DNA from: Onchidella celtica
Lineage: Eukaryota; Mollusca; Gastropoda; Systellommatophora; Onchidiidae
Assembly: GCA_963931925.1 (NCBI GenBank)
Contig: OZ007579.1
Location: 41,528,335-41,592,334, forward strand
Direction: 5' to 3'
DNA length: 64,000 nucleotides
Shown: piece after piece, positions 1 through 9,750 of the stretch
Numbering within the stretch: position 1 is the stretch's first letter
How the letters are laid out: the number at the start of each line of letters is the position of its first letter
Notes under the pieces: generated by a model
Databases searched by the model: none
The model's input: only the letters and a program-made list of their open reading frames with translations
Told to the model about the DNA's origin: nothing
Position numbers and translations under genes: made by a program

Positions 1-371
1 TTTGTTTTGCTTTTTCTGAAACCGGATTTCTGAATGCTTCAAGCACATGCAGGAATACCGACTGAAACTTCTGCTTGGCTTCATAGTGTCCTTCGCTCTT
101 TTTATGAAATATAATTTATGTGCTGTCTTCTAACAGTAAATCCCTTCATATAATTTTGACAACTGCTGAAAACAGACCTATGAATGGCACAGTATCAATC
201 ATTTTCATGTAGTGGTATGATTCCTCTTGCCTTACAAAGAAGAGGTAACTACAAGTACATGTATTTCCATATTACCTTTCTATCACACCATTTAAACATT
301 AAAAAACGTATCCAAGAAACACGCAAGGAACACAGGCCTTCCAAATAGCGCATGCACTGATATGATTCCTC
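1..371. other. Non-coding stretch, nothing recognised
   Basis: AT-rich sequence with no convincing reading frame, RNA gene or repeat that recurs elsewhere in the window. It ends where the left target duplication of the LINE begins. Confidence 0.5.
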
Positions 372-447
372 TAGACTAGACCCTAAGAGAGAAAGAACAA
401 ATCAATATATACCTTTACATACACTTTATGCCAAAAGCTGACGGAGC
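372..447. repeat. 76-bp target-site duplication, left copy
   Basis: This 76-bp segment reappears at 3143-3218 with a single mismatch (C at 383, T in the other copy). The pair brackets the LINE exactly, so it is read as a target-site duplication. It is much longer than the 7-20 bp usual for LINEs. Confidence 0.85.
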
Positions 448-597
448 TGACCCCGCTCAAAGCATTGGCATCTCATAGACTATGTCATTGTGAGGAAGAC
501 TGACAGAAAGGATGTCCTTCTAACAAAGGCGATGTGTGGTGCCGAGTGTGGAACTGACCACAGACTCATTGTTTGCAAGCTCAGACTAACATACTAA
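448..597 (+). pseudogene. LINE endonuclease C-terminal fragment
   Basis: Translation from 451 gives an apurinic-endonuclease-like tail with a LIDYV block and a final GTDHRLIVCKLRL block, the TDH/SDH motif that supplies the last catalytic histidine. It stops at 595-597. It lies one frame off from the RT frame that starts at 573, so a small indel near 575-600 separates the endonuclease and RT parts of what was probably one ORF. Confidence 0.7.
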
Positions 598-3008
598 CAT
601 TGAGGCGCAATAGACGCCCTCAAGGGAAAGCGCCACCTAAACGCCTAAATGTTTCAAAACTCTGCTCAGCTGAGAAACAGAGCGAGCTCTCATCAGAACT
701 CTCCTCAAAATTGGATTGCGTGACTTTTGACCCTGAGAACATTGAACAGAGCTGGACTGACCTAAATACGACTGTACACTCTTGCGCCAGCAGCACAGTT
801 GGTTTTCCTGTCCGCAAGCACCAGGACTGGTTCAATGATAATGATAATGAAATCAAAGTGCTCATCAAAGAAAAAAATAGTCTCATCCAAGCTCACTGCA
901 GTGACCCCTCTTCCACAGCAAAAGCTGATGCACTGCGTGCATGTAAGGGTGTACTCCAGAAGAAGCTAAGGAAAATGAAAAATGACTGGCTTGAAGAGCG
1001 AGTAAGAGAAACTCAGAAATATGCCGACACAAACAACACTAGAAAGTTCTTTGAGAGCCTCCGAGCTGTGTTTGGACCATCCCGCTCTGGCACTACGCCA
1101 CTTCTTGCGTCAGATGGTTCAACACGCATTGTTGAATTGAATGCCATAATTCAGCGTTGGGCAGAACATTTCGGAGGTGTGCTAAATCGGCCATCAAATA
1201 TAAATACTGAGTCCATTGACCGCCTCCCTCAGACTCCTATAAATGCAGCTCTTGCCAAGCCATTCACAGCAAATGAGACCCGAACTGCCACAAATCAGAT
1301 GTCCTTTAACAAATCACCAGGCGTGGATTCATTTCCTGCTGAGGTGTATGCCTTCGGTGGAGAAAAGCTTATTGAAAGGTTGACCGAGTTGTTCAATCAT
1401 ATGTTGAAAGCAGGGATGCTGCCACAGGACTTCAAAGATGCTTCAATCATCCATCTGTCCAAAAACAAAGGGGACAGCCAAGTCTGTGACAACCATCGGG
1501 GAATCTCTCTACTTTCAATTGCTGGCAAAATATTGGCAAGAATGCTTCTGAATCGCCTTCTTGATCACCTCTCGTCAAATGACTTGCTTCCCGAGAGCCA
1601 ATGTGGCTTTCGTAAAGAGAGGGGAACGGCGGATATGATTTTTGCTGCCAGACAGATTCAGGAAAAATGCATGGAACAAAATAAAGCGCTGTATATCACA
1701 TTTGTTGACCTCACAAAAGCATTTGACACAGTGTGTCGTGAAGGCCTCTGGAAAATCTTGGCGAAGTTTGGGTGTCCACCCGAATTCATCACAATAGTGC
1801 GCCAGTTTCATGATGGCATGCAAGCTGCAGTCAAAAGCAACGGCAGTGTTTCAGAGCCCTTTGCTGTCACAAATGGGGTAAAACAGGGTTGTGTCTTAGC
1901 CCCAACTCTGTTCAGCATCATATTCTCTGCAATGCTACAAGAAGCCTTTAGCTCTCCTCCTCAAGGGGTAAGCATCAAGTACCGAACTGATGGCAGTCTA
2001 TTCAACCTCAGGAGACTTCAGGCAAAAACCAAAACCAAAAGTACTCAAGTCTGTGACCTACTATTTGCTGATGATTGTGCACTTCTGGCACACGATGAGG
2101 ATAGCATGCAAAACTGTGTTGATAAGTTCTCTAGTGCCTGTGACAACTTTGGCCTCACAATAAGCACAAAGAAGACGGAAGTGCTCCATCAGTCTACTCC
2201 AGACGACAAGTATCCTGTGACCCCAAATATCAAAGTCCATGACAGTCTTCTGAAGGTGACGGAGAACTTCACCTATCTTGGCAGTACACTGTCTTCCACG
2301 GCTCGTGTTGATACTGAAATTCTCTCAAGAATCAGCAAAGCCAGCTCTGCATTTGGCAGGCTTCGAAAGAGAGTGTGGGATGTTGCCGGCATTCGCACAG
2401 ACACTAAGCTGAAAGTGTACAATGCTGTGGTCCTTCCCACCCTACTCTATGGGGCTGAAACCTGGACAGTGTACCAATCGCATGCCAGAAAGCTAAATCA
2501 CTTTCATCTGGCCTGCCTTAGAAAGATCCTAAGGATCAAATGGCAGGATAAAATTCCAGACACTGAGGTCCTCAATCGTGCCAAGGAATTGAGCATCTTC
2601 TGCCACCTGAAAAAAATTCAGCTACGTTGGGCAGGACATGTTGTCAGAATGCCCGACTCCAGACTCCTTAAGCAAATCTTCTTCTCTGAGCTCTCCAATG
2701 GAACGAGGAATGTTGGGGCCCCAAAGAGACGTTACAAAGACACTCTCAAGCAATCACTGAAGGCCTTTGCCATTGATGTGAGTGAGTGGGAAAAGCTCTC
2801 GCTTGATCATGCAAATTGGAGGGCGGCCCTTACCAGAGGCAGCAAAGCATGGGAAGCTGACAGAGTCCAGCAGGCTATCAAAAAAAGAGAACGGCGCAAG
2901 AAAAGGCCCAGTGGTACTGAACCAACGGAGCACTCTTGTCATTTATGCGGAAGGGTCTGCAGGGCAAAAATAGGACTTATCAGTCACATGAGAAGCCATA
3001 AGACATGA
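573..3008 (+). CDS. LINE reverse transcriptase ORF, 811 codons
   Basis: This is the RNA-directed DNA polymerase of a non-LTR element, which would copy element RNA at a nicked chromosomal target. RT motifs are in order: a NKSPGVDSFPAEV block (near 250), HRGISLLS, GFRKERGTADMIF, FVDLTKAFDTV (first catalytic Asp), NGVKQGCVLAP, and LFADDCALL with FADD at residues 498-501. A thumb-like LYGAETW region follows. A C2H2-like finger (CHLCGRVC...HMRSH) closes the protein. The frame is open throughout but opens at a TTG because the upstream endonuclease is in another frame, so no genuine start is present. The copy is probably non-autonomous. Confidence 0.88.
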   Translation: MQAQTNILTLRRNRRPQGKAPPKRLNVSKLCSAEKQSELSSELSSKLDCVTFDPENIEQSWTDLNTTVHSCASSTVGFPVRKHQDWFNDNDNEIKVLIKEKNSLIQAHCSDPSSTAKADALRACKGVLQKKLRKMKNDWLEERVRETQKYADTNNTRKFFESLRAVFGPSRSGTTPLLASDGSTRIVELNAIIQRWAEHFGGVLNRPSNINTESIDRLPQTPINAALAKPFTANETRTATNQMSFNKSPGVDSFPAEVYAFGGEKLIERLTELFNHMLKAGMLPQDFKDASIIHLSKNKGDSQVCDNHRGISLLSIAGKILARMLLNRLLDHLSSNDLLPESQCGFRKERGTADMIFAARQIQEKCMEQNKALYITFVDLTKAFDTVCREGLWKILAKFGCPPEFITIVRQFHDGMQAAVKSNGSVSEPFAVTNGVKQGCVLAPTLFSIIFSAMLQEAFSSPPQGVSIKYRTDGSLFNLRRLQAKTKTKSTQVCDLLFADDCALLAHDEDSMQNCVDKFSSACDNFGLTISTKKTEVLHQSTPDDKYPVTPNIKVHDSLLKVTENFTYLGSTLSSTARVDTEILSRISKASSAFGRLRKRVWDVAGIRTDTKLKVYNAVVLPTLLYGAETWTVYQSHARKLNHFHLACLRKILRIKWQDKIPDTEVLNRAKELSIFCHLKKIQLRWAGHVVRMPDSRLLKQIFFSELSNGTRNVGAPKRRYKDTLKQSLKAFAIDVSEWEKLSLDHANWRAALTRGSKAWEADRVQQAIKKRERRKKRPSGTEPTEHSCHLCGRVCRAKIGLISHMRSHKT

Positions 3009-3142
3009 AAGAACAGTCTTTCCATTCTGTCCTCTAGTTCTCTTTATTGTCCATGTGTTGAAATTCTCAACAATTTCTGTTCTTTATTCCCCTGGTGTTG
3101 TTAAGGTCATCATCATACCTGATGGACGAACTATTATTATTA

Positions 3143-3218
3143 TAGACTAGACCTTAAGAGAGAAAGAACAAATCAATATATACCTTTACATACACTTTAT
3201 GCCAAAAGCTGACGGAGC
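3143..3218. repeat. 76-bp target-site duplication, right copy
   Basis: Right partner of 372-447, directly abutting the simple-repeat tail of the LINE. Confidence 0.85.
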
Positions 3219-3750
3219 CACCGGAATTTCCCTAAATAATCCCCCCATCTCCTGGATGCTGGCTGACAGGCAGTCATATTACTGTGAACATGTCAAACTT
3301 GCCGATACCTGGCCAGTTGACATCCTCACACTGTGCGCTACTTATCTCGCCGCGAGGGCTGTTGACACAGACCTGGTGCCTAGACACATAAACAAAGGAT
3401 TTACCAGGGATGAACCCATCAAACCCTCGAGTCATGACTGTTCTGCTGATGAACGAGGTCGTCAAACAATACCACACTCGTTGTGACAATGAACACTTTA
3501 AGTTGACAGTACACTGAGTCTAATCTTTTCTGTCTCAGGTTTCAGTATGATTGTGATCGTCCCCTTAGCATGACAAGGTTCTATCTCAATTTTTTTAGCT
3601 GAACTGAGTTACACACGACACACTACTTCTACAAGCCTTCTCCATTGTGTGTCAAAGTATTAAGTAGATTCGGCGTACAATTTGCATGTGTTACTCAAAA
3701 AGAACAAAAATCGGGTCTCTAAAAGAGATGAGCACATGTTAGAACCTTGT
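3219..3750. other. Non-coding stretch, nothing recognised
   Basis: No supported gene. Short frames here overlap the target duplication and have no motif. Confidence 0.4.
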
Positions 3751-4086
3751 AAGGGACGGAGAGGTAGGCTATTGAGTTAAACCATTCTAAGGGATGGAGC
3801 GGTAGGCTATTGAGTTAAACCATTCTAAGGGACGGAGAGGTAGGCTATTGAGTTAAACCATTCTAATGGACAGAGAGGTAGGCTATTGAGTTAAACCATT
3901 CTAAGGGATGGAGAGGTAGGCTATTGAGTTAAACCATTCTAAGGGATGGAGAGGTAGGCTATTGAGTTAAACCATTCTAAGGGATGGAGAGGTAGGCTAT
4001 TGAGTTAAGCCATTCTAAGGGACGGGGAGGTAGGCTATGGAATTAAACCATTCTAAGGGACGGAGAGGTAGGCTACTGAGTTAAAC
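3751..4086 (+). repeat. 38-bp tandem array, about 9 copies, seeded from MITE Y
   Basis: A 38-bp unit (core GAGAGGTAGGCTATTGAG) repeats at 3751, 3789, 3827 and onward to about 4086 with few substitutions. The core aligns to a stretch of the MITE Y body at 36.0 kb (GAGATGTGGTCTATGGAG). The sequence directly after the array continues along the same MITE, so one internal segment of the MITE has been amplified in place. Confidence 0.85.
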
Positions 4087-4237
4087 AGAACCTCCCGCAC
4101 TGGCGAGAATAAAAAAAAAAGTCTGTCTCACTAATTCGGGCGTGTGTCGAAACCGTCTTGAGGCATCTGGTGGAAAGAGACACCTCGCCCACTAAGACAA
4201 ACATACCCACAACAGATTTGACTCAGTACATCGCGAG
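4087..4237 (+). mobile_element. MITE Y body, copy 1 (right part)
   Basis: It continues the order of the 36.0-kb copy: GTCTGTCTCACTA, then a GTCTTGAGGCATCTGGTGGAAA-like block, then a right end resembling GACTCAGTACATCGC. The left end is replaced by the tandem array. Confidence 0.6.
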
Positions 4238-5731
4238 CCTAAGTCAACGTGCAACGCAAGCACAAGCATAAACAACGACAAAACAAAATCATCACGGCGC
4301 ATTAATTTTTTTCTTCAACCAATGTTTCTGTCCGATTGTTACACCAGCAGTTAATCAATGAGATTTCCGTGACAAATAAGCTTTGAATAGGCTATTTTTA
4401 GAATCCCCTCCAGCATCACAAACTTCCTCTTATAGATTGGTACCATTTTTAACATTTCCTGCAGACATCATTTAAAAAAAAAAAAAACTTTGTTTCATAT
4501 GGGTCTCAGCCTAAAGCTGTTCGCCCTACAGCCATAGGCTCTCAATGAGGTCGGAATTTCATTTCGAGTCAGGGGTTATTTATTGAGGGTTATCGACCAG
4601 AATATGTATGGCCAATTTTACTCGCTGCTTTTAAATGCCTGTAAACATCCAAGACACCACGTGTGTGACTTTCATTTAATAACCTAATAAAACTGTTCAT
4701 GTCACTGTCTTGAAGTTATTGCAAGTATTTGAATTTTCAACGAGGTTATAAATTTGAAACTCGTTTTTTTTCTCAATTTGACTACTTGGGACATTAAATA
4801 TTCTGGTTGCCAACCCTCGATATATTCGTTGGCGTCTAGAAACAGGCCTACTCGCGAATGACAACACTGCATGCTAGGTTGAAGTTAGGGTACACGGGTT
4901 TGGTTACTACATAAAGCATATGTTTAATCACGATAACGTACGTCAATATTCAAATATTGTACCCAATCTTCCACCCAGACTTCCTATCAACATGATACCA
5001 AGAGGGTCTTGTCTTTACTGTGGAGGATAAGAATCCCCAGATCCCGTCTGCTTAGCCAGACATCCTCGGATAATCAGGTTTCCCTGTCTATTTCTACACG
5101 GTCTCTCTGATAATGCTAATGATAATCTCGCACAATCCTTTTAAACCAATACCATGATGACGAAAATAACTTTCAAAGATTCCCCAGATAGAGAAATCCC
5201 CTTAGCGCTTTCCACTGTTTCACGGGGAAAAGGTCGAGTGCCTTATTGTTGTACGGCGTGGGCGTCTGATCTGAAGTCGATAAAGGCGCCGAACGGATAC
5301 GGTAACTGGTCGTAAAACGACAATATGACTGTCAGATAACATCGAGGATGTAAAAGACATGATAACAGGAAGGTTAATACAAAGAACTCGCGAACTAATC
5401 ATTCACGGTGTTCTCACTGCTAAAATTTAGCAAAAACTTTACGGTAGTCTTGTTAATCCATACCATTTTTCAATATAGAGACAGCGATTACTCCAGGCAT
5501 TAACTGTTTGGCTGTTGTGTGCACTGGAATGTACTTGAAAATTAATGATTGCAAAAGCAAACCCAAAATATTTCCAAAAGCGGGCAATAGGCACAGTGGC
5601 AACATCTGTGTGTACAATCCAATATTTTTCTTGCGACCTTCATGAAAAGCATTTCAGGCATGAAGCGACTTCACTGTCTGACTTTTACTCTTGCTTCTGC
5701 GCAGATCTCACGATTCGCTGTCATTGGCCAA
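4238..5731. other. Gene-free stretch with one dispersed repeat (Z)
   Basis: The only recurring element seen is repeat Z at about 4665-4830, which matches the reverse complement of 32625-32785. The rest shows no coding signal. Confidence 0.5.
4665..4830 (-). repeat. Dispersed repeat Z, copy 1
   Basis: About 165 bp whose reverse complement follows 32625-32785 block by block (for example GGCAACCAGAAT versus GGCAGCCAGAAT, then AGTCAAATTGAGAAAAA versus AGTCAAACTGAGAAAAA). Its nature is unknown, and no terminal repeats were identified. Confidence 0.6.
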
Positions 5732-5934
5732 GGCTGGTGGTGCACTGGGATAAGTCTGTTCAGTCTCGATGTTACAGTGAGATGTAGACTATGGAGCTAA
5801 AAAGGGATCTGGCCAGACGAAAACAAGTCCGTCTCACCACTTCTGGTGGGTGTCTAAATTGTCTTAGGTCAGCCGGTGGAAAAACAGATCTCGGGCACAG
5901 AGTCTTAACAGACTGAACTCAATGTGTCACCAGT
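5732..5934 (+). mobile_element. MITE Y, copy 2 (no tandem expansion)
   Basis: About 200 bp with terminal inverted repeats of the GGCTGGTGGTGCACTG / CAATGTGTCACCAGT type, matching the termini of the 35967-36502 copy. The interior carries the same ordered blocks (GAGATGTAGACTATGGAGCTAAA, GTCCGTCTCAC, TTGTCTTAGGTCAG) once each, so this copy shows the unexpanded structure. Confidence 0.65.
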
Positions 5935-7538
5935 ATGTCTGTTTTAATATTATCTTATAAAGTCAACAATGCTCTAATGTCCTGCGATCACTGACATGTT
6001 ATTGCTGCTGCATAATGCATGATAGTTCACTATGATAAAGGCGTTTGCGCAGAATGAAAAGAGGGATGCGACGAAAACCAGAAGCGCACACACGGAAAGA
6101 CAGCCGGACAGAAAAAGAGACAGAGAAAAAAGCCAAGTTAGGAAACTCTACGATGCTGTCCTTAATATGATGCCACTCAGTCTTTTGGAATAATAATTAT
6201 GTACATTCCCACGAGAGACACAGAACAGTACTACTAGGAGATACAGAACAGTACTACTAGGAGATACAGAACAGTACTACCAGGAGATACACTACAAGAA
6301 TACCGGTACTGGAGACAATGCGCCCCTTTTACATGTGCATGGCGAATGGTCAGTATAGAGAGGCCCATGATTCCATTTTGTTTTGGGCAAAAAGGCGGTA
6401 TTAGTGAACTTCTTAAGAGCCCCTTCAGACGTGGCTACTTTTTGTGGCGCGGCCGACGGCAAATACTGGAGATAAATGGAGGCTTTCACACACAGCCACG
6501 ATCACAAAAAGTAGCACTGCAGACGGTCAGAGTGGTTGACTTCTACAAAGGTGACCGCCACAAAAAGTAGCGCTACTAGTGGCCATACCAGAAACAGAAC
6601 TGGAGGTTTCACACGTAGCTTCAAGCAGATGACTATTTTAGTCGCGCGCTGGTGGCGTGACTGTAGCACTACCAACGCAAAAGTAATACCATTCTTGGTA
6701 GAAGCACTGTCGCGCGTTAGACATGTAGCAGCGCCACAGACAGGTTCTTAAGGTGCTGGAGGATTGTAACAGATCAGAGATAACCATAACAATGGAAAAG
6801 CAGGTCGCAATAATTCTGACTTCAGTAGCATTACTACTGATACACAACATGGAATATTTCAAGGGTCATTCTTATCTTTTTCTTAATGGGTAAATACGAA
6901 TCGATGACAATTCAAAATGTGGAAGGACGGAAGAAAACCTGGTAACATAAATAGAAGAATGTGGCAGGACCCTTTTCAGAACTAGCGCACAGAACTTTCC
7001 ACATCGCATGAAACTGTTCAGTACTAGTGGTACTACCGCCTCCACCTTCAACCCCAGCCTCGGTTATCGAGCTGACGCACCGTAAAATCCAAACCCGAGC
7101 GCACACCCACTTCCATAACACCAAAAATAAACAGTACTGATAAATAAATGAACTCTTTAGACGCAGCTTACTACCACTCCTACCCAGATATTGAGGGTGT
7201 TTCTTACACTGAATGCATGTTCTTGACTTCCAGCTGCCATGCAGGTTCTGTGACATACAGCAGTACAAAAATCAACATTCAGCATCAGACAGAACAGCTG
7301 TGCTCTCTGCTGACAATACGCCGCATTGCAGAAAATCAATTTGTACAGGAGGGCAAAAAAAAAAAACAAAACCCTTTGAATCGTCAGAAACAGGAAAACT
7401 ATCAGAGAAGTCCAAAACTAAAATCGCCATAAAGTCTTTATTTTAGAAGGGAGAGACGTGCAACTCTGACTAGAAAATACGTATCTCAATCTGAGGCTTC
7501 CGGCCATTTTATGTAACTCAATTTCACCTAAGTATGCA
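5935..7538. other. Gene-free stretch with small repeats
   Basis: It contains a 22-23-bp unit repeated three times at about 6222-6291 and a perfect 16-bp inverted repeat (6434-6449 versus 6556-6571, GCTACTTTTTGTGGCG). A direct copy of part of the inverted-repeat arm lies near 6500. No gene is supported. Confidence 0.5.
6434..6571. repeat. Inverted repeat, 16-bp perfect arms
   Basis: The arms GCTACTTTTTGTGGCG and its exact reverse complement are about 106 bp apart. It could be the ends of a small MITE or a hairpin. No target duplication was found. Confidence 0.5.
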
Positions 7539-8368
7539 TGTCACGAGCGAGTGAGCGAGGATCAGTAGTTACGAGAAGAGAGTTAGAATAAAGTTAACCC
7601 ACGGGGTAAGGGAAAGCGTGCATGTGTGAGTGGGGGGGGGGGGGTCTGAATGAGGCGAGAGCGCTGTATTACTATCACTGCACACTAAGACGTCTAAGAA
7701 AGCGGACGCAAGAGAAAGCCCCAGAGGGCGAACATAAGGGGAGCAGTCGGAAGACTAGTGAGAGAGTTTTTTCCAGTGATGACTGGTGTCGGGGACGGGC
7801 CGAAGAGCCGCGTCGGTGAGCACAGGGGATAGGCCAGCATAGGGCCGAAGGCCACACATAGGCCAGGAGTGACGCTGTCGTGTAGGACAGTCGCAGCACA
7901 TGAGTCGTGGCAGTCTGGCCACCGACAGGGATGTATATATGCTTGTAATGTGCTATTAAGATGTACTACTGTGACATGGATGTATTACTGTGTGAATTGA
8001 AGTATTAACGTGTTATGGCCACGTGAAGTGTATAGGAGGCTAAGGGGTATTGCCATAGGGAGGCGCTATTGAGAGACTGTGGAGTGAAAGAATATTAGTG
8101 TGTCATTAAGACCCTGAGTGGAGAGGCTGAGGCCGAGGTGTCTTTAGAGTAATTACCGGGTTGTGGACCCGAGGAAGTGTGCTTACGGGAGAAGGCCGTG
8201 GACGGCAGTTTACTTAAGTAATATAATGTGTGTCATTGCAATTCTATCTTTATCTTATGTTAATAAATGTGTGAGTCTGATGGGTTGTTCTGTTAAATGT
8301 TATACTTGTTCGTTCGTGATTGTTGTCCTGTTATAACCATCGCATCTCCCAGTCTGGGATTTGTGACA
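7539..8368 (+). mobile_element. Solo LTR, family S, intron-less form (830 bp)
   Basis: It begins TGTCACGAG and ends TTTGTGACA (TG...CA with a short TGTCAC/GTGACA inverted repeat). Perfect 5-bp target duplications ATGCA flank it (7534-7538 and 8369-8373). A related copy lies at 34443-35626. An AATAAA signal sits at 8262-8267 in a conserved position. No internal retroviral-type genes adjoin it, so it is a solo LTR left by LTR-LTR recombination. Confidence 0.85.
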
Positions 8369-8373
8369 ATGCA

Positions 8374-8728
8374 TATCAGCGTTTTGTCATAAGAGGGCAC
8401 AGCTATCTGGGCATGATGAAGTACTAGGAAAACACAAGTACTGAAAGGGTCAAGGACCCCCGAACATAGGCATAACTGGTCTGTCCTTTAGTCCCCAGAT
8501 GAGGTAACAAGGCCAAGTACTTCAGGCACTGAGTTACAAACAAAATGCCTCCGTGTTTGGATATAAGCCCTTCATAAGTGGGAATCGGAAAAGTTTCATA
8601 GGGTTGAAGATATACCGCAACCACCCGACAGGTTTGAACCTACCAGTAAACTTGCCTATTTCGTGTGCCTGTCAATACATGACGATACATGAATGTCGAA
8701 GGGTATTTGCCATATCATTGTTGTTCGC
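8374..8728. other. Non-coding spacer
   Basis: Spacer between the solo LTR and the LTR retrotransposon. Nothing is recognised. Confidence 0.4.
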
Positions 8729-8733
8729 GACAT

Positions 8734-9369
8734 TGTAGCGTCCCACTAGTAGGACGATCGATATTTTCTCACCCCCCCCCCCCCCGCTTGGCGAGTCTCA
8801 CTCGGCGACCTTCCTCCCCCCTCTCGCCAGCAAGGCCGGTATTTTTCTTTGATGTGGTTTGTTTGTTTCACTGTAGAATGTCTAGAAAATCTAGAAGGTA
8901 CTGCGGTGTCCGAGATTACGCTAGGTCGACCTTGAGTGATGTAATTCTGTGACGTGTCTGTGTACGATTGGGTGGCTGGTATGTGTCCCGAACGATCTAG
9001 GTCTGCCTTGTGCTTATGGGGCGGTTAAGCCGCTTCCTGAACGTTCCTAGACAGAATATATATAAGGAGGGCCAGGCGAGCAGGAGGTGTGCAAATCGTG
9101 GGTGCAAATCGTAGGTGTGCAGATCGTAGGCGCAAATTGTAGGTGTAAATCCAGTTGTAGTAGAAGTGTAAGTGCCTTCCCTGATAGGTGTAAGTAACTT
9201 GTGGATATCAGCTCTTGTTTACAGTTATTAAACGTTAGTATTAATTGTTCATCGGATCCTGTTATTTATTTCTACAACAGTTCGAGACAGTTTCGTTTTT
9301 AAGGGGTAGACGATCAGTTCATCTGACTCTCCCCATTATAACGTGCTGAAATTTGCATCAACTGTTACA
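8734..9369 (+). repeat. 5' LTR
   Basis: 636 bp, TG...CA. It contains a 14-C tract, a TATA box at 9057-9065, a run of related GTGCAAATCGTAGGT-type short repeats (about 9088-9150) and an ATTAAA-like signal near 9227. Confidence 0.92.
9057..9065 (+). promoter_or_regulatory. LTR TATA box
   Basis: TATATATAA lies about 310 bp before the LTR end and is duplicated in the 3' LTR at 15624-15632. It is the likely core promoter for the genomic RNA. Confidence 0.65.
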
Positions 9370-9372
9370 TAT

Positions 9373-9390
9373 TGGGGGCTCGTCCGGGAT
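9373..9390 (+). promoter_or_regulatory. Primer-binding site, tRNA-Pro type
   Basis: TGGGGGCTCGTCCGGGAT starts 3 bases after the 5' LTR. It is the well-known 18-nt complement of the tRNA-Pro 3' end, which primes minus-strand DNA synthesis. Confidence 0.9.
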
Positions 9391-9480
9391 CCGATCAGAT
9401 CAGAACAGATTCAATTCAGATCATCGAAGTGTTTCTAAAGTACAGTAAATTGTGTAAAGATCATCGAGGATATCCACAAC

Positions 9481-9750
9481 ATGTCAGAGGCTATTGGAAG
9501 GCTTGGCCAGGAAGCAGACGCCTTGGAGCTCACTGGGAAGGAGAGACAGGACTACATCCGTGAAGGCCTAAGGGAGGAAAGAGAGAGGCAAGAGCGCATG
9601 GAGCAACTGAAGATAGAGCTCAAGAGAAGGAGGCTCAACGACAGGCTCAGGAGAAGGAGGCTCAACGACAGGCTCATGAGAAGGAGGCTCAACGACAGGC
9701 TCAGGAGAAGGAGGCGGAACGACAGGCTCAGCTGCAAAGAGAAAAGATGA
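9481..9750 (+). CDS. Gag N-terminus, coiled-coil segment before a frameshift
   Basis: The ATG at 9481 begins MSEAIGRLGQEADALEL and runs into a charged helix (LREERERQERMEQLKIEL). From about 9620 a 27-bp tandem repeat follows. In this frame it reads RRRLNDRL, but in the frame of the main gag ORF it reads AQRQAQEKE, a far better coiled-coil heptad pattern. A one-frame slip near 9619-9625, probably a repeat-length error, therefore separates this start from the main gag. The second gag at 63374 has the same layout (short N-terminus, then a long E/K/R helix). Confidence 0.7.
   Translation: MSEAIGRLGQEADALELTGKERQDYIREGLREERERQERMEQLKIELKRRRLNDRLRRRRLNDRLMRRRLNDRLRRRRRNDRLSCKEKR

Larger units (their letters stand above)
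448..3142 (+). mobile_element. 5'-truncated non-LTR retrotransposon (LINE)
   Basis: About 2.7 kb bounded by the 76-bp duplication. The 5' edge falls inside the endonuclease gene, so the promoter, 5' UTR and most of the endonuclease are missing, as expected from incomplete target-primed reverse transcription. The body holds the endonuclease C-terminus, a full reverse transcriptase frame and a short 3' UTR. It ends in a short ATT-type simple repeat (about 3131-3142) rather than poly(A). The clade is not certain. A CR1/L2/RTE-type element is possible given the simple-repeat tail and the C-terminal zinc finger. Confidence 0.88.
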
